From the NCBI GenBank assembly GCA_963818775.1, contig CAWFUF010000017.1:1-64000 (forward strand): a DNA stretch of 64,000 nt, read 5' to 3'. Below, piece by piece: positions 16,048-26,073 of this stretch; position 1 is the first letter of the stretch, and every line of letters starts with the position of its first letter. The notes under the pieces were generated by a model. That model was not told where the DNA came from. It worked only from the letters and a program-made list of their open reading frames with translations, and did no database searches. The stretch comes from JAMXLO01 sp963818775. Lineage in GTDB: Bacteria; Pseudomonadota; Alphaproteobacteria; Acetobacterales; Acetobacteraceae. The translations under genes and the position numbers were made by a program.

Positions 16048-16797
16048 ATGGCCAGACAGGCGCAGGCAATGCCGAATTCAGCCACCAGCGACTGGGACCG
16101 CGACGCCGCGCTGACCACCGCGCGCATTCTGCTGGAGATCGAGGCGATCAACTTCCGGCCGGACGAGCCGTACACCTTCACCTCCGGCTGGAAGTCGCCG
16201 GTCTACATCGACTGTCGCCGCATCATCTTCTTCCCGCGCGCGCGCACCAAGATCTGCGAACTGAGCGTCGAGAAGATCCACCGCCATATCGGCTACGAGA
16301 CCATCGAGGCGGTGGCCGGCGGCGAGACGGCCGGCATCCCGTTCGCCGCCTGGATTGCCGACCGGATGTCCACCCCGATGGCGTATGTGCGCAAGCAGGC
16401 CAAGGGCTTCGGCCGCAACGCGCTGATCGAGGGCGACGTGCCGGAGGGCAAGCGCACCCTTCTGGTGGAGGACCTCACGACCGACGGCCAGTCGAAGATC
16501 CGCTTCGCCCAGGCCCTGCGCGATGCCGGCGCCATCGTCAACCACACCTTCGTGGTGTTCTTCTACGGCGTGTTCCCTGGCGCGTTCGAGACGCTCGCTC
16601 GGATGGACATCGCTTTGCACCATCTGTGCACCTGGTGGGACGTGCTGGAGGCTTGCAAGGACCGGCCGTACTTCGCCGAGCCGGCGCTGGCCGAGGTCCG
16701 GCGGTTCCTGGAGAACCCGGTGGCGTGGTCGGCCGCGCATGGCGGCATCGCATCGCCCGAGGAGGCGATGGCGCGCAAGGCCGCAGCGGACTCGTAA
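16048..16797 (+). CDS. pyrE: Orotate phosphoribosyltransferase-like protein
   Basis: 249 residues from ATG 16048 (GAGGGGG 7 bases upstream); the frame open further upstream is only the shadow of the dehydrogenase gene. FTSGWKSPVYIDCRR, AGGETAGIPFAAW, and the PRPP loop TLLVEDLTTDGQSK identify the family. It makes orotidine 5'-phosphate from orotate and PRPP in pyrimidine synthesis. The C-terminal 45 residues (EACKDRPYFAEPALAEVRRF...) extend beyond short bacterial PyrE proteins. A paralogue of different specificity cannot be excluded. Confidence 0.85.
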   Translation: MARQAQAMPNSATSDWDRDAALTTARILLEIEAINFRPDEPYTFTSGWKSPVYIDCRRIIFFPRARTKICELSVEKIHRHIGYETIEAVAGGETAGIPFAAWIADRMSTPMAYVRKQAKGFGRNALIEGDVPEGKRTLLVEDLTTDGQSKIRFAQALRDAGAIVNHTFVVFFYGVFPGAFETLARMDIALHHLCTWWDVLEACKDRPYFAEPALAEVRRFLENPVAWSAAHGGIASPEEAMARKAAADS

Positions 16798-16834
16798 ACC
16801 CAACATACACTGGCTGATGGGGAGAATGACTGGC

Positions 16835-19108
16835 ATGCGCATGGCGTTGCTGCTGGCTTTCGTTGCGTTGTTCATTGGCCGCATGCCGGCGCATGCACAA
16901 GATGCAGCGTCCTGGCCGCACACTGTCACAAGCCCAAACGGCGCCACGGTGGTGGTGTATCAGCCGCAGGCCATCTCCTGGCCCGATCAGAAGACCTTGG
17001 CTGCGCGAATGGCGCTCGCCATCACCCCGCCGGGGTCGAAGACACCAATCCTCGGCACCATCGAGCTTTCCTTCGCCACGGCCACCGACAACGCCACCCA
17101 TCTGGTTACCCTCACCGATCCCAAGCTGACTTCGTCGCACTTCCCGTCGCTCGACACCGCGCAGGCGCAGCAGGTCAATGACCGGATCGCAGCCGCGCTG
17201 CCGACATTGCAGCTCAAGCAGGTGCCGTTCGATGCCATCGTCCTCAGTCTGAAGGAGCTGCCGCAGACAGTGCAGCCAGTGGCGGTCAACAACGATCCGC
17301 CGACCATCTTCCATGCCGACAGCCCGGCAAGCCTCGTTGTGTTCGACGGCGACCCGGTGCTGGCACCGGCCGGCGACAGCGAACTCAAGTACGCCGTCAA
17401 CACCAACTGGGACGTATTCTTCGATCCCGCCGGCAATGGCACCTGGTATCTACTGAACAACGGCATCTGGCTGGCGGCACTTGCCGCCACCGGCACCTAC
17501 AAGCCGGTGAGCCAGCTGCCGGCCGCCTTCGCGAAGCTGCCGTCCGACGCCAACTTCGCCGACGCCCGCAAGGCGATACCCGCAAGGCCGGTCGGCGCGT
17601 CTCAGGTCCCCAGCATCTTCGTCAGCACCAGGCCAGCCGAGATCATCGTCATCGACGGACCGGTCCAGCTCGCCGCAATTCCCGGGACCGGCCTGCAATA
17701 TGTGAAGAACACGGCGAGCGATCTGTTCTTCGATAAGCCGCAAGGCAGGTACTATTACCTGACCTCGGGTCGCTGGTTTGCGGCACCTGGTCTCGACGGC
17801 CCATGGACATTCGCCTCGAACGACCTACCGCCGGACTTCGCCCTGATCCCGCCGGACAGCGAGCACGGCCAGGTGCTCGCGTCGGTGCCGGGCACGTCAC
17901 ATGCGCAGCTCGCCGTGCTGAAAGCGCAGATCCCGCAAGAGGCGACATTGATGCGAGCCGATGCGAAGCTGACCGTCAGCTATGCCGGGAAGCCGGAGTT
18001 CAGGCCCATCCCCGGAACCGATCTGGCCTATGCGGTCAACACCGCGTTCGAAGTGATCGAAACGGGCGGCAAATACTATGTCTGCTATCAGGGTGCCTGG
18101 TTCGTCGGCACTGCGCCCAATGGTCCATGGGCACTGGCCGACAGCGTGCCGCCGGCCGTTCACAGCATCCCACCGAGCAGCCCGGTGTACAACGTCAGCT
18201 ATGTGAACGTTTACGGATCGACGCCGGAGACGGTCACCTACGGCTACACCACCGGCTATACAATGGGATATGTCGCGGCTGGCGTCATGGTCTACGGGAC
18301 CGGCTACTACTATCCGCCCTATGTCGTGCCGGGTGTGGTGCCGGTCTACTTTCCATACCCTTACTCCTATGCCGGCAGCGTCTGGTACAACTCCGCCAGT
18401 GGCGCGTGGGCGCGTGGCGGCACCGTTTACGGTCCGTATGGTGGCGCGGTCACTGCGGGCAGGGCCTATAGTCCGGCGACGGGTGCCTGGGCACATGGCG
18501 CAGCTGTCTATGGGCCATATGGCGGCGCCGGCGCCTGGTCGGCCTACAACCCGAGCACTGGCACCTACGCGCACGGCAGCGCCGCATGGGGACCGCACGG
18601 AGGCACGGCCAACGCCAGCTTCTACAATCCACGCTACGGTGTGTCGGGCAGCACGACACAGAACGCCAACGCCTATTCACGCTGGGGCTCCAGCACGATC
18701 AGCGGCCCCAACCGAACCGTCAATACGGCGAGCGCCAGCAACGCGCGCGGCTCGGCTGGGGCGATCAGCTCCAGCACCGGTGCGGCCGCGGCGGGCGTGC
18801 ACACCGCGGCAGGCAACAACGCGGCGATCGGGCGCACCGCCAGCGGCAACGTGTATGCCGGAGCCGACGGCAATGCCTACAGACACACGGACAGTGGCTG
18901 GTCGAAGTGGAACGATGGCGGGTGGCAGCCGATGAAGCCGCCGACGGACTCGCGCTCGCCGACAGCGGACCGTGAGACGCTCAATACAGGCAGTTACAAT
19001 CAGTTGGAACAGGATCGCTTCGCACGGTCGCAGGGCGGATGGGGAGGACGGCAGTTCTCCGCCCCAGAGGGACGCTCATACGGCGGCGGCGGACGGTTCA
19101 GGCGCTGA
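16835..19108 (+). CDS. Secreted Tyr/Gly-repeat protein (carbohydrate-binding V/XII-type annotation family)
   Basis: About 757 residues. ATG 16835 follows GGGGAG by 10 bases and opens a Sec signal (MALLLAFVALFIGRMPAHAQ). Residues to about 480 contain three related beta-rich modules, each with a 'Y-V-N-T..D-V-F/YY..G-W/FVG..GPW' pattern (near 185-225, 285-330 and 400-440). A Tyr-rich stretch follows, then three approximate 25-residue repeats ending in YGPYGG/WGPHGG (about 515-600), a Ser/Ala/Asn-rich region and an Arg/Gly-rich tail. Similar proteins are often annotated 'carbohydrate-binding family V/XII'; no catalytic site is visible. Cell-surface role inferred from signal and neighbour. Confidence 0.75.
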   Translation: MRMALLLAFVALFIGRMPAHAQDAASWPHTVTSPNGATVVVYQPQAISWPDQKTLAARMALAITPPGSKTPILGTIELSFATATDNATHLVTLTDPKLTSSHFPSLDTAQAQQVNDRIAAALPTLQLKQVPFDAIVLSLKELPQTVQPVAVNNDPPTIFHADSPASLVVFDGDPVLAPAGDSELKYAVNTNWDVFFDPAGNGTWYLLNNGIWLAALAATGTYKPVSQLPAAFAKLPSDANFADARKAIPARPVGASQVPSIFVSTRPAEIIVIDGPVQLAAIPGTGLQYVKNTASDLFFDKPQGRYYYLTSGRWFAAPGLDGPWTFASNDLPPDFALIPPDSEHGQVLASVPGTSHAQLAVLKAQIPQEATLMRADAKLTVSYAGKPEFRPIPGTDLAYAVNTAFEVIETGGKYYVCYQGAWFVGTAPNGPWALADSVPPAVHSIPPSSPVYNVSYVNVYGSTPETVTYGYTTGYTMGYVAAGVMVYGTGYYYPPYVVPGVVPVYFPYPYSYAGSVWYNSASGAWARGGTVYGPYGGAVTAGRAYSPATGAWAHGAAVYGPYGGAGAWSAYNPSTGTYAHGSAAWGPHGGTANASFYNPRYGVSGSTTQNANAYSRWGSSTISGPNRTVNTASASNARGSAGAISSSTGAAAAGVHTAAGNNAAIGRTASGNVYAGADGNAYRHTDSGWSKWNDGGWQPMKPPTDSRSPTADRETLNTGSYNQLEQDRFARSQGGWGGRQFSAPEGRSYGGGGRFRR

Positions 19109-19177
19109 ACACGGGCCGCTTCATCATTCATTAATCGGCGCCCGCTATCGAGGCTCCCCGCGCAGCCGAGGGCCGCC

Positions 19178-22100
19178 ATGGCGACGATTATCTCGACCAT
19201 CACCAGCATCGGCATCGTGCTCAGCCCGAGCGACAATCCGGTCTCGGTAACCGGCACGATCACGCCGACGAGCGGCATCGCGCTCTATGGTCCGGGTGAC
19301 GGAACCAATAGCTGGACCATCGACAATGCCGGCCTGATCAGCGCCAGCGACACGGCGAGCGGCCACGGCATTCTGTTGGGGGGCAGCAGTGCCGTGGCCG
19401 CCGGCGTCGTTACCAATCGTTCGAGCGGGACGATTACTGGCGGAAGCATCGCCGTAGCAATCAATGACACGTCTCAAGCGACGGTTACCAACACGGGCGG
19501 CGTGATTGCCGGCGGCAATTACGGCGTGTCGGTCAGTGGGGTCGGTACAGTCAGCAATATGAGCGGCGGCTCGATAATCGGCACGAGTTCCAGCGGCACC
19601 AATGCTGCTGCCGTCTTCATCTATGGCTCGGGAGCGGCCGGCGACCAGCCAAACGTTCAGATCTACAATGCCGGATCACTGACGGGCGCCACTGGTGTCG
19701 AGGAGTTCCTGGGTGGGTCGGTCACCAACGCCTCGGCCGGCACCATCGACGGTCAGACCAACTTCGGCGTCTTCCTCGACGGCAATGGCACTCTGGTCAA
19801 CAGCGGGGCGATCAGTGGGACAAGCGTTGGCGCGGAAGTTTACGAAGGCGGCCTGGTCCAGAATCTCGCCGGCGGAACCATTTCTGGCGGTGTCGGGATC
19901 TACTTCGGCCTTAATGGCGGCACAGTCACCAACGCCGGCACGGTAATCGGGACCAGCGGCGATGCTGTCAATTTCTCCGCCTACAAGGGCGCATCCAGCT
20001 ACCGGCTGATCGCCGATCCCGGCGCAGTGTTCGTTGGCGGCATCAACGGTGGCGCCGGCGTGCTGGAACTGGCGAGCGGCAGCAGCGCCGGCTCGCTGTC
20101 CGGCATCGGCACCAGCATCACCAATTTCACCAGCTTGCAGTTCGACGGCGCGCCTTGGAGCCTATCCGGCAATGCCACCGGCTTCGCCGCTATAGGTACG
20201 ATCACCGGCCTCGCCGCCGGCGACACCATCGACCTCACCGACTTCGCCGCGACCGCCACCGGCGAAACCTTCGCATCTGGCGTGCTGACGCTGACCAACA
20301 GCGCGAGCGCGGCGACGACGCTGAACTTCCCGAACGCGCCCGATAGCACTTACTTCGCGTTCGCCCCCGACGGCCACGGCGGCACAGACATCGCGGGGGC
20401 AGGCAGCGGACAGACCTTGGCCTGGGCCGGTGGCAGCGGCGATTGGAACGACGCGAGCAACTGGTTGCCGCAGTCCGTCCCTACCGGTTTCGATACCGCC
20501 ACCATCGCCAACCCCGGCACCGTGACGCTGGCCGCCGCCGCGAACAATGCCGTGGCGAACGTGACCATCGGCTCCGGCGATACGCTGGCGGTCGACGGCT
20601 CGCTGGTGGTCACCGGCACGGCCGCCATCGACGCCGGCGGCACGCTGATCGACAATCGAACACTGAGCGCGGCGGCGATCGTCGACAACGGGCTGCTGGC
20701 CTTCACCGGCAACCAAACGCTCGACAACACGCCGCTCAGTCTCGGCGGCACGCTGGCGGTGCAGAACGCCGGCACGCTGACCCTCGGCACAGGCGAGACC
20801 ATCAACCAGACCAGTCCGTCCGCGACGATCGACGGCACCGCGGCCAGCGGCGAGAGTATCGTCAACCAGGGCACCATCGATGCCAATAGCGGCAGTTCGC
20901 TGGACATCGTGCCGCTGAGCTTCACCAACGACGGCACCATCGACGCCACCGGCGAGACGTTGACCGTCGGCTACGACAGCGGCGGCACGCTCGGCTCCTG
21001 GAGCAACCAGTCTGGCACTATCTCGAATGCCACCTCGCTGGTGCTGGACGGCTCGTTAGCCACCGCCAACATCGGCACAATCACCAGTGCTGGCGGCATC
21101 ACCGAGGGCGGCCTGCTCGACAATACCGGCGCAACCCTGGCGGTCGGCAGCAGCGGCACGCTGCTCACCGCGATCAGCCTGAACAGCACTGGCACCGTCA
21201 GCGGCGGCACCATCGTCGATACCAACGGCGACGGCTTCGCGTTCAATGGCGGCACGCTCGAGGGAGTGACCTACCAGGGACCGCTCGACCTGATCAGCCA
21301 GGGCGATCACGTGACCATCGCCAACGGGCTGACCGTGACGGGAACCCTCGGTTCCCCACCCGGCACGATCGATCTGACCGGCACCGCCGCGACGCTGGAT
21401 CTCGCCGCGACGCAAACACTCGACAACGTCACGCTCAACATCGGCAATATCAGCCCCGTCAATACCGACGGTGACGTGCTCCGCGCCGACCAAGGCGGCA
21501 CGGTCACCCTCGGCCGCAACGCTAGCATCGACAGCCTTGGCGCGTTCGCCACGTTGCTCGCCGAAACAGGCACCACGCTAGATCTCGCCGGCACTGTGAG
21601 CGCGCTCAGTGGTGAGACGGTCACACTCGCCGACAGCGGCGGCACGCTCAGCAATGACGGCTCGATCGTCGTCAACGGCGGCACGATCGACGTGAACACG
21701 CCCCTCGCCGTCGGTTCGGGTGGCTCGATCGACGTCAGCAACGGCGGGGTGGTAAATGTCTCCGCAGCGGTCGCTGCCGATCAGACGCTCGCTTTCGCCG
21801 ATGGGTCCGGTCTGCTGCAACTGAACGATCCCGCCAGCTTCGCCGGCACGATCACCGGCTTCGACCTGGGTTCAACCATCGATCTCACCAACTTCACCGG
21901 CACCGTTGTAAGCTTTGCCAACAATGTGCTGACGCTCTCCGGCGGCATCAAACTGAACATCCAGGGACCGTTCAACCCGAACGAGTTCGTGCTTACGCCA
22001 GACGGCGGCAGTGGCACCGACATGACCTGGGCGGCCGCGCCGGGAACCTTTACCTGGACGGACGGGAGTGCCAACTGGAATACGCCAACCGCCTGGGACC

Positions 22101-24346
22101 TCGGCTCCGCGCCGACCAGCCTCGACAGCGCGATCATCGGTGACGCAGCCACGAACACGATCACGATCGACAGCACCACGAACATCGCCAACCTGACACT
22201 GAACGGCACCAACGACACGGTTGCAGTCATCAGCGGCGGACTTCTCCAGGCGACGGGAACCATCACGATCAACGCCGGTACACTCGCGGACACCGGTGGC
22301 TTCGCAGCTTCGCAGATCATCGACAACGGTGTGCTGAACATCATTACCGACGCCACCCAAACGCTCAACAACACGCCGTTGTTCCTGGGTGGCACCCTGC
22401 TGGTGTCGGCCGCGTTCGGTATCGCGGGCACGCTCACGCTCGGTCCTGGCGAAATCGTCACCCAGGACGGCGCCAACGCGCTGATCGCCAGCAGCATCGA
22501 CAATGACCAGAACGCCGTCATCAACCTGGGCACTATCGACGCGAACGGCGGCAGCATGACGATCGCCCCGCTGAACTTCTTCAACCAGGGGAGCATCGAC
22601 GCTACCGGCGAGACACTGACCATCGGCTACGACAACGGCGCCGGCATGCTCGGCTCCTGGAGCAACAACGGCGGCACGATCTCGAATGCCGCCTCGCTTA
22701 TCATGGATGGTTCGTTGGCCACGGCCAACATCGGCATCATCACGGGCTCAGGCGGTATCACCGAGGCCGGCCTGCTGGACAACACCGGTGGCACGCTGAA
22801 CGCGGGCTCAGGAACCCAACTCGTCACGGTAACGCTGACGAGCGGCGGAATGGTCGGTGGCGGCACCATCGTCGATCAGGGCGGCGGCTTCGTGTTCAGC
22901 GGCGGCACGCTGAACAATGTGACCTACCAGGGGCCGCTCGAGCTGACTAACCAGGCCGCGCAGGCGATCATCAGCAATGGGCTTGCCGTGACGGGAACCG
23001 GCGGTTCCTTGCCCGGCACGATCGATCTGACCGGCGCCGGCGCGTCGCTGAACTTTGCGACAACCGAGACGCTCGACAACGTGACGGTGAACATCGGCAA
23101 CGCCACGTCGGCCGATGTGCTGCAAGCGAGTTTCAACGGTGGCTCGCTCGTCATCGGTTCGAGCGCCACCATCGTCAGTAATGATCTTGGCGCGCTTGCC
23201 ACGCTCGCTGCCGGCAGCGGCGCCGCACTGGATCTCGACGGCACGCTGGATGCGTTCAGCAACGGCGGCACCTTCACCCTCGCCGACGGCGGCGGCACGT
23301 TCACCAACGACGGCTCGATCATCGTCAGCAACGGCGACACGTTGAACGCGGCGACCGCGATCGACGCCGGTACGGGCAATGGCACGATCGATGTCGGGGG
23401 CGGCGGTGTCGCGGATTTCGCTGGCGCTGTGGCCGGCGGCGAGGCACTCGTTTTCACCGACACCACCGGCATCCTCACGCTGCACACGCCCACCAGCTTT
23501 GCCGCAACGATCGACAACTTCGCGATTGGCAACACGATCGATCTCGCCGGTATCGCGGCAGACGCGGCCACCTGGTTGGGTGGCACCCTGACGATCAGCA
23601 ATGCTGGCGGCTCGGTGGCAGCGCTGTCGCTGCCGGGTGATTACACCGACGATCTGTTCAACGTGGCACCCGACAACACCGGCGGATCGCAAGTGACGGT
23701 CACCGCCACCTGCTATGCCGCAGGCACGCGCATCCTGACGCCGCGCGGCGAGATCGCCGTCGAGCGTCTGCGTGAGGGCGACCTGGTGGAGACCATATCG
23801 GGCCGCGCCCAGCCGGTAGACTGGATCGGTCACCGGCGCGTCGATTTCCGGCGTCATCCGAACCGCCATCGAGTCCTGCCCGTGCGTATCGCCGCGCACG
23901 CGTTCGGGCCGGATCGGCCGCGGCGTGAACTGCTGCTGTCACCGGACCACGCGGTGTTCGTCGAAGACGTGCTGATCCCGATCCGCCACCTGATCAACGG
24001 CACCACGGTCGCGCAGATCACCCGTCAGGCGATCACCTACTACCATATCGAGCTGCCGCGCCACGATGTGCTGCTGGCCAACGGAATGCCGGCGGAGAGC
24101 TACCTTGAGGCTGGCGCGCGCGACGCTTTCGCCAATGGCGGCGGGGCCTTGCAGCTTCATCCGGATTTTGCCCCGCCGCTCGACCACTACACGATACTGT
24201 GGGAAGCGCAGGGATACGCGCCTCTGGTGGTCACCGGCGCGGCACTCGAGCGGGCGCGCGAGGCGCTGGCCAGACAGGCGCAGGATTACTCCAGATTGCC
24301 CAGGTCCCGCGGCGCCTTTAGCAGAAGGTCAGCGCCCGCCGCCTGA
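19178..24346 (+). CDS. Giant beta-repeat (autotransporter-like) protein with C-terminal Hint domain
   Basis: 1722 residues. Residues 1-400 are autotransporter-type repeats (NAGxIxG, TVTNTGG). Two long homologous modules follow, each opening with a W-x-GSGDW-N-x-W motif (about 415 and 957) and containing GGTLTLG-GE, GTIDATGETLT, GSWSN, GTISNA and GLLDNTG. At Cys1512 (CYAAGTRILTPRG) a Hint_2 domain begins: VERLREGDLVET, VDWIGHRRVDF, LLSPDHAVFV, PIRHLINGTTV. It ends about 211 residues later. No N-terminal signal, so export would need a C-terminal or accessory signal. The 3' end overlaps the convergent HAD gene by 61 bases. Confidence 0.85.
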   Translation: MATIISTITSIGIVLSPSDNPVSVTGTITPTSGIALYGPGDGTNSWTIDNAGLISASDTASGHGILLGGSSAVAAGVVTNRSSGTITGGSIAVAINDTSQATVTNTGGVIAGGNYGVSVSGVGTVSNMSGGSIIGTSSSGTNAAAVFIYGSGAAGDQPNVQIYNAGSLTGATGVEEFLGGSVTNASAGTIDGQTNFGVFLDGNGTLVNSGAISGTSVGAEVYEGGLVQNLAGGTISGGVGIYFGLNGGTVTNAGTVIGTSGDAVNFSAYKGASSYRLIADPGAVFVGGINGGAGVLELASGSSAGSLSGIGTSITNFTSLQFDGAPWSLSGNATGFAAIGTITGLAAGDTIDLTDFAATATGETFASGVLTLTNSASAATTLNFPNAPDSTYFAFAPDGHGGTDIAGAGSGQTLAWAGGSGDWNDASNWLPQSVPTGFDTATIANPGTVTLAAAANNAVANVTIGSGDTLAVDGSLVVTGTAAIDAGGTLIDNRTLSAAAIVDNGLLAFTGNQTLDNTPLSLGGTLAVQNAGTLTLGTGETINQTSPSATIDGTAASGESIVNQGTIDANSGSSLDIVPLSFTNDGTIDATGETLTVGYDSGGTLGSWSNQSGTISNATSLVLDGSLATANIGTITSAGGITEGGLLDNTGATLAVGSSGTLLTAISLNSTGTVSGGTIVDTNGDGFAFNGGTLEGVTYQGPLDLISQGDHVTIANGLTVTGTLGSPPGTIDLTGTAATLDLAATQTLDNVTLNIGNISPVNTDGDVLRADQGGTVTLGRNASIDSLGAFATLLAETGTTLDLAGTVSALSGETVTLADSGGTLSNDGSIVVNGGTIDVNTPLAVGSGGSIDVSNGGVVNVSAAVAADQTLAFADGSGLLQLNDPASFAGTITGFDLGSTIDLTNFTGTVVSFANNVLTLSGGIKLNIQGPFNPNEFVLTPDGGSGTDMTWAAAPGTFTWTDGSANWNTPTAWDLGSAPTSLDSAIIGDAATNTITIDSTTNIANLTLNGTNDTVAVISGGLLQATGTITINAGTLADTGGFAASQIIDNGVLNIITDATQTLNNTPLFLGGTLLVSAAFGIAGTLTLGPGEIVTQDGANALIASSIDNDQNAVINLGTIDANGGSMTIAPLNFFNQGSIDATGETLTIGYDNGAGMLGSWSNNGGTISNAASLIMDGSLATANIGIITGSGGITEAGLLDNTGGTLNAGSGTQLVTVTLTSGGMVGGGTIVDQGGGFVFSGGTLNNVTYQGPLELTNQAAQAIISNGLAVTGTGGSLPGTIDLTGAGASLNFATTETLDNVTVNIGNATSADVLQASFNGGSLVIGSSATIVSNDLGALATLAAGSGAALDLDGTLDAFSNGGTFTLADGGGTFTNDGSIIVSNGDTLNAATAIDAGTGNGTIDVGGGGVADFAGAVAGGEALVFTDTTGILTLHTPTSFAATIDNFAIGNTIDLAGIAADAATWLGGTLTISNAGGSVAALSLPGDYTDDLFNVAPDNTGGSQVTVTATCYAAGTRILTPRGEIAVERLREGDLVETISGRAQPVDWIGHRRVDFRRHPNRHRVLPVRIAAHAFGPDRPRRELLLSPDHAVFVEDVLIPIRHLINGTTVAQITRQAITYYHIELPRHDVLLANGMPAESYLEAGARDAFANGGGALQLHPDFAPPLDHYTILWEAQGYAPLVVTGAALERAREALARQAQDYSRLPRSRGAFSRRSAPAA

Positions 24347-24933
24347 AGCTCTTCACGACTGCCGTAGCCCCACAGCACGCCGACCGCGCGCAACCCGTTG
24401 GCACGCGCGCCGATCATGTCGTGCGAGCGGTCGCCGACCATGATGGTATCGTTCGGCTCCAGGTTCTCGCTGTGCAGCACGGCGGCGATCAACCGTGTCT
24501 TGTCGTCGAGATTGCCACCCGGTTCCGTGCCATAAACGCCGCATATCTCGCTGGCGAACGTCAGCGCGCCGACCATGCGCGAGGCAAACACCGTGCGCTT
24601 CGAGGTGGCGACGAAGCACCGGGCGTCGGTCGACAGACGCCGCACGGCTTCCGCGATCCCCGGATAGACCGTCGCCATAAGCAACCCGATCTCACCGTAG
24701 TGCGCGCGATACGCTGCAATGCCTGCATCGACCCGATCATCGCCATAGCGCGCCAGCACGCGTGCGATAACCTGCGGCAGAGGCGGGCCAATAAACGGGG
24801 TGATGTCGAAGGCGGGATCGGGCGTGTGCCCGAGCGCTTGCAGCGCCGCCTCGCAACTCGCCGCGATGCCGGGCCGCGAATCGATCAGCGTTCCGTCGAG
24901 ATCGAGCAGGATGGCACGCCGCTTCGCACTCAC
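24286..24933 (-). CDS. HAD-superfamily phosphatase (phosphoglycolate phosphatase-like)
   Basis: 215 residues. Motif I LLDLDGTLIDS supplies the nucleophile Asp, motif II is VATSKR, and motif IV GDRSHDMIGA binds magnesium; the cap domain is helical (residues 18-85), as in Gph-type enzymes. Substrate is uncertain: small phospho-compounds such as 2-phosphoglycolate. The GTG start at 24933 overlaps the stop of the truncated nuclease-like frame upstream (GTGA). The 3' end runs 61 bases into the convergent Hint gene. Confidence 0.87.
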   Translation of the reverse strand: MSAKRRAILLDLDGTLIDSRPGIAASCEAALQALGHTPDPAFDITPFIGPPLPQVIARVLARYGDDRVDAGIAAYRAHYGEIGLLMATVYPGIAEAVRRLSTDARCFVATSKRTVFASRMVGALTFASEICGVYGTEPGGNLDDKTRLIAAVLHSENLEPNDTIMVGDRSHDMIGARANGLRAVGVLWGYGSREELQAAGADLLLKAPRDLGNLE

Positions 24934-25112
24934 GCCGGTGCACCGCTTCGCCGGCGCACCGCGACCAGCGCCACCCGCAGCCGCTCGGCTGAATCGCCGC
25001 CGTGATATTCTGAGAGGATCAGCACGTCGGCATCATGGCGCATGATCGCGCCCATGATGCCGACCAGCCGCGATCCGCCGCCCTGGCGGATGTTCCAGGC
25101 GAGCAGCCGCAC
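24930..25112 (-). pseudogene. N-terminal remnant of an endonuclease/exonuclease/phosphatase-family gene
   Basis: 60 codons starting with GTG 25112: MRLLAWNIRQGGGSR, then DADVLILSEYHGGDSAERL. This is the usual start of an EEP-fold protein (WNI-RQGG and LSE carry metal/phosphate-binding residues), normally over 200 residues. Here homology stops after about 45 residues and the frame ends at the HAD start codon. The rest is absent from the neighbourhood, so an internal deletion that fused the fragment to the HAD gene is likely. It might still act as a coupled leader for HAD translation. Confidence 0.6.
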
Positions 25113-25118
25113 GCAAGG

Positions 25119-25991
25119 TCAGTCGGTAACGTAGTCGCAGCGGAACCCGTTGCCCCAGCGCTTGATGTGGCCGCGCGACGGCGACGGGAAGTGTGCGAAG
25201 CAGCACAGCGTACTGGTGTCGCAGTAGGTCTCGAGGAACTTGCGCCGTGTATCCGCGCCCTGCTGCGGGTCGTAGTCAACGCGCATCGCCAGCTCCGGAT
25301 AGCGCGCCTGGAGCGGCGTATGGATCAGGTCGCCGGTGATCACCGCATCCTTGCCGGCACGGCCGAGCGCCACCGCATAGTGGTCGATCGTGTGGCCGGG
25401 CGTTGGCAGCAGAGCCACCGTGTCGTCCAGCGAATGATCGCTGGTGATCAGGTCGCAGCGCTTCGCCTCGACGATCGGGATGACGCTGTCCACGATCGGC
25501 GGCAGCGTGGTCTTGTCGTTCTCCGCCAGCCAGTAATCCAACTCGGTCTTGGAGAACAGGTAGCGCGCCTTCGGGAAGGTCGGCACCCAGCGGCCGTTCT
25601 CCAGTTTGGTGTTCCAGCCGACATGATCGACGTGGAGATGCGTGCACATCACGAAGTCGATGTCGTTCACCGTCAACCCGGCCGCCCCCAGGCCGCGCAT
25701 GAATGCGTCGTCCTTCTTCTTGTGCCACAGCGGACGCGCCTCGCGGTCCTTGTCGTTGCCGATGCAACTATCCACCAGGATGTTGTGGCGCCCGGTCTGC
25801 ACGATGTAGGACTGGAAGCACAGCACCAGGTTGTCCTGCGGATCCAGCGCCGCCGGCGCGAGCCACGAGCGGTTCTCCGCCAGGACGTCGGGCTTCAGTT
25901 GCGGCAGGAACTCCAGGGCGGGGGTGAAGCCGCATTCCATCTCGACGATCCGGTGGATCGTCATGTCGCCGACGCGGAACGTGTTGGCCAT
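25119..25991 (-). CDS. Metallo-beta-lactamase-fold hydrolase
   Basis: 290 residues. THLHVDHVGW (about residue 116) is the HxHxDH zinc motif; further ligands are TPGHTIDH and VITGDLIHTP. The length and the NILVDSCIGNDK lead place it among the cytoplasmic MBL-fold hydrolases that include quorum-quenching lactonases and other hydrolases; the substrate cannot be assigned. No signal peptide. It is divergent from the TPP-enzyme pair at 26074 across an 82-base promoter gap. Confidence 0.88.
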   Translation of the reverse strand: MANTFRVGDMTIHRIVEMECGFTPALEFLPQLKPDVLAENRSWLAPAALDPQDNLVLCFQSYIVQTGRHNILVDSCIGNDKDREARPLWHKKKDDAFMRGLGAAGLTVNDIDFVMCTHLHVDHVGWNTKLENGRWVPTFPKARYLFSKTELDYWLAENDKTTLPPIVDSVIPIVEAKRCDLITSDHSLDDTVALLPTPGHTIDHYAVALGRAGKDAVITGDLIHTPLQARYPELAMRVDYDPQQGADTRRKFLETYCDTSTLCCFAHFPSPSRGHIKRWGNGFRCDYVTD

Positions 25992-26073
25992 TGGCTCGCT
26001 CCCTTGGATGGTTCGTCGGGATGATGTTACCTAGCCGCCCCGCCTGCGACAAATCCCCGCCTGGGAGGCTCTG

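Noticed and set aside
20162..23899. Several minus-strand frames of 80-363 codons within the Hint gene
   Set aside because: Low-complexity shadows of the repeat DNA.
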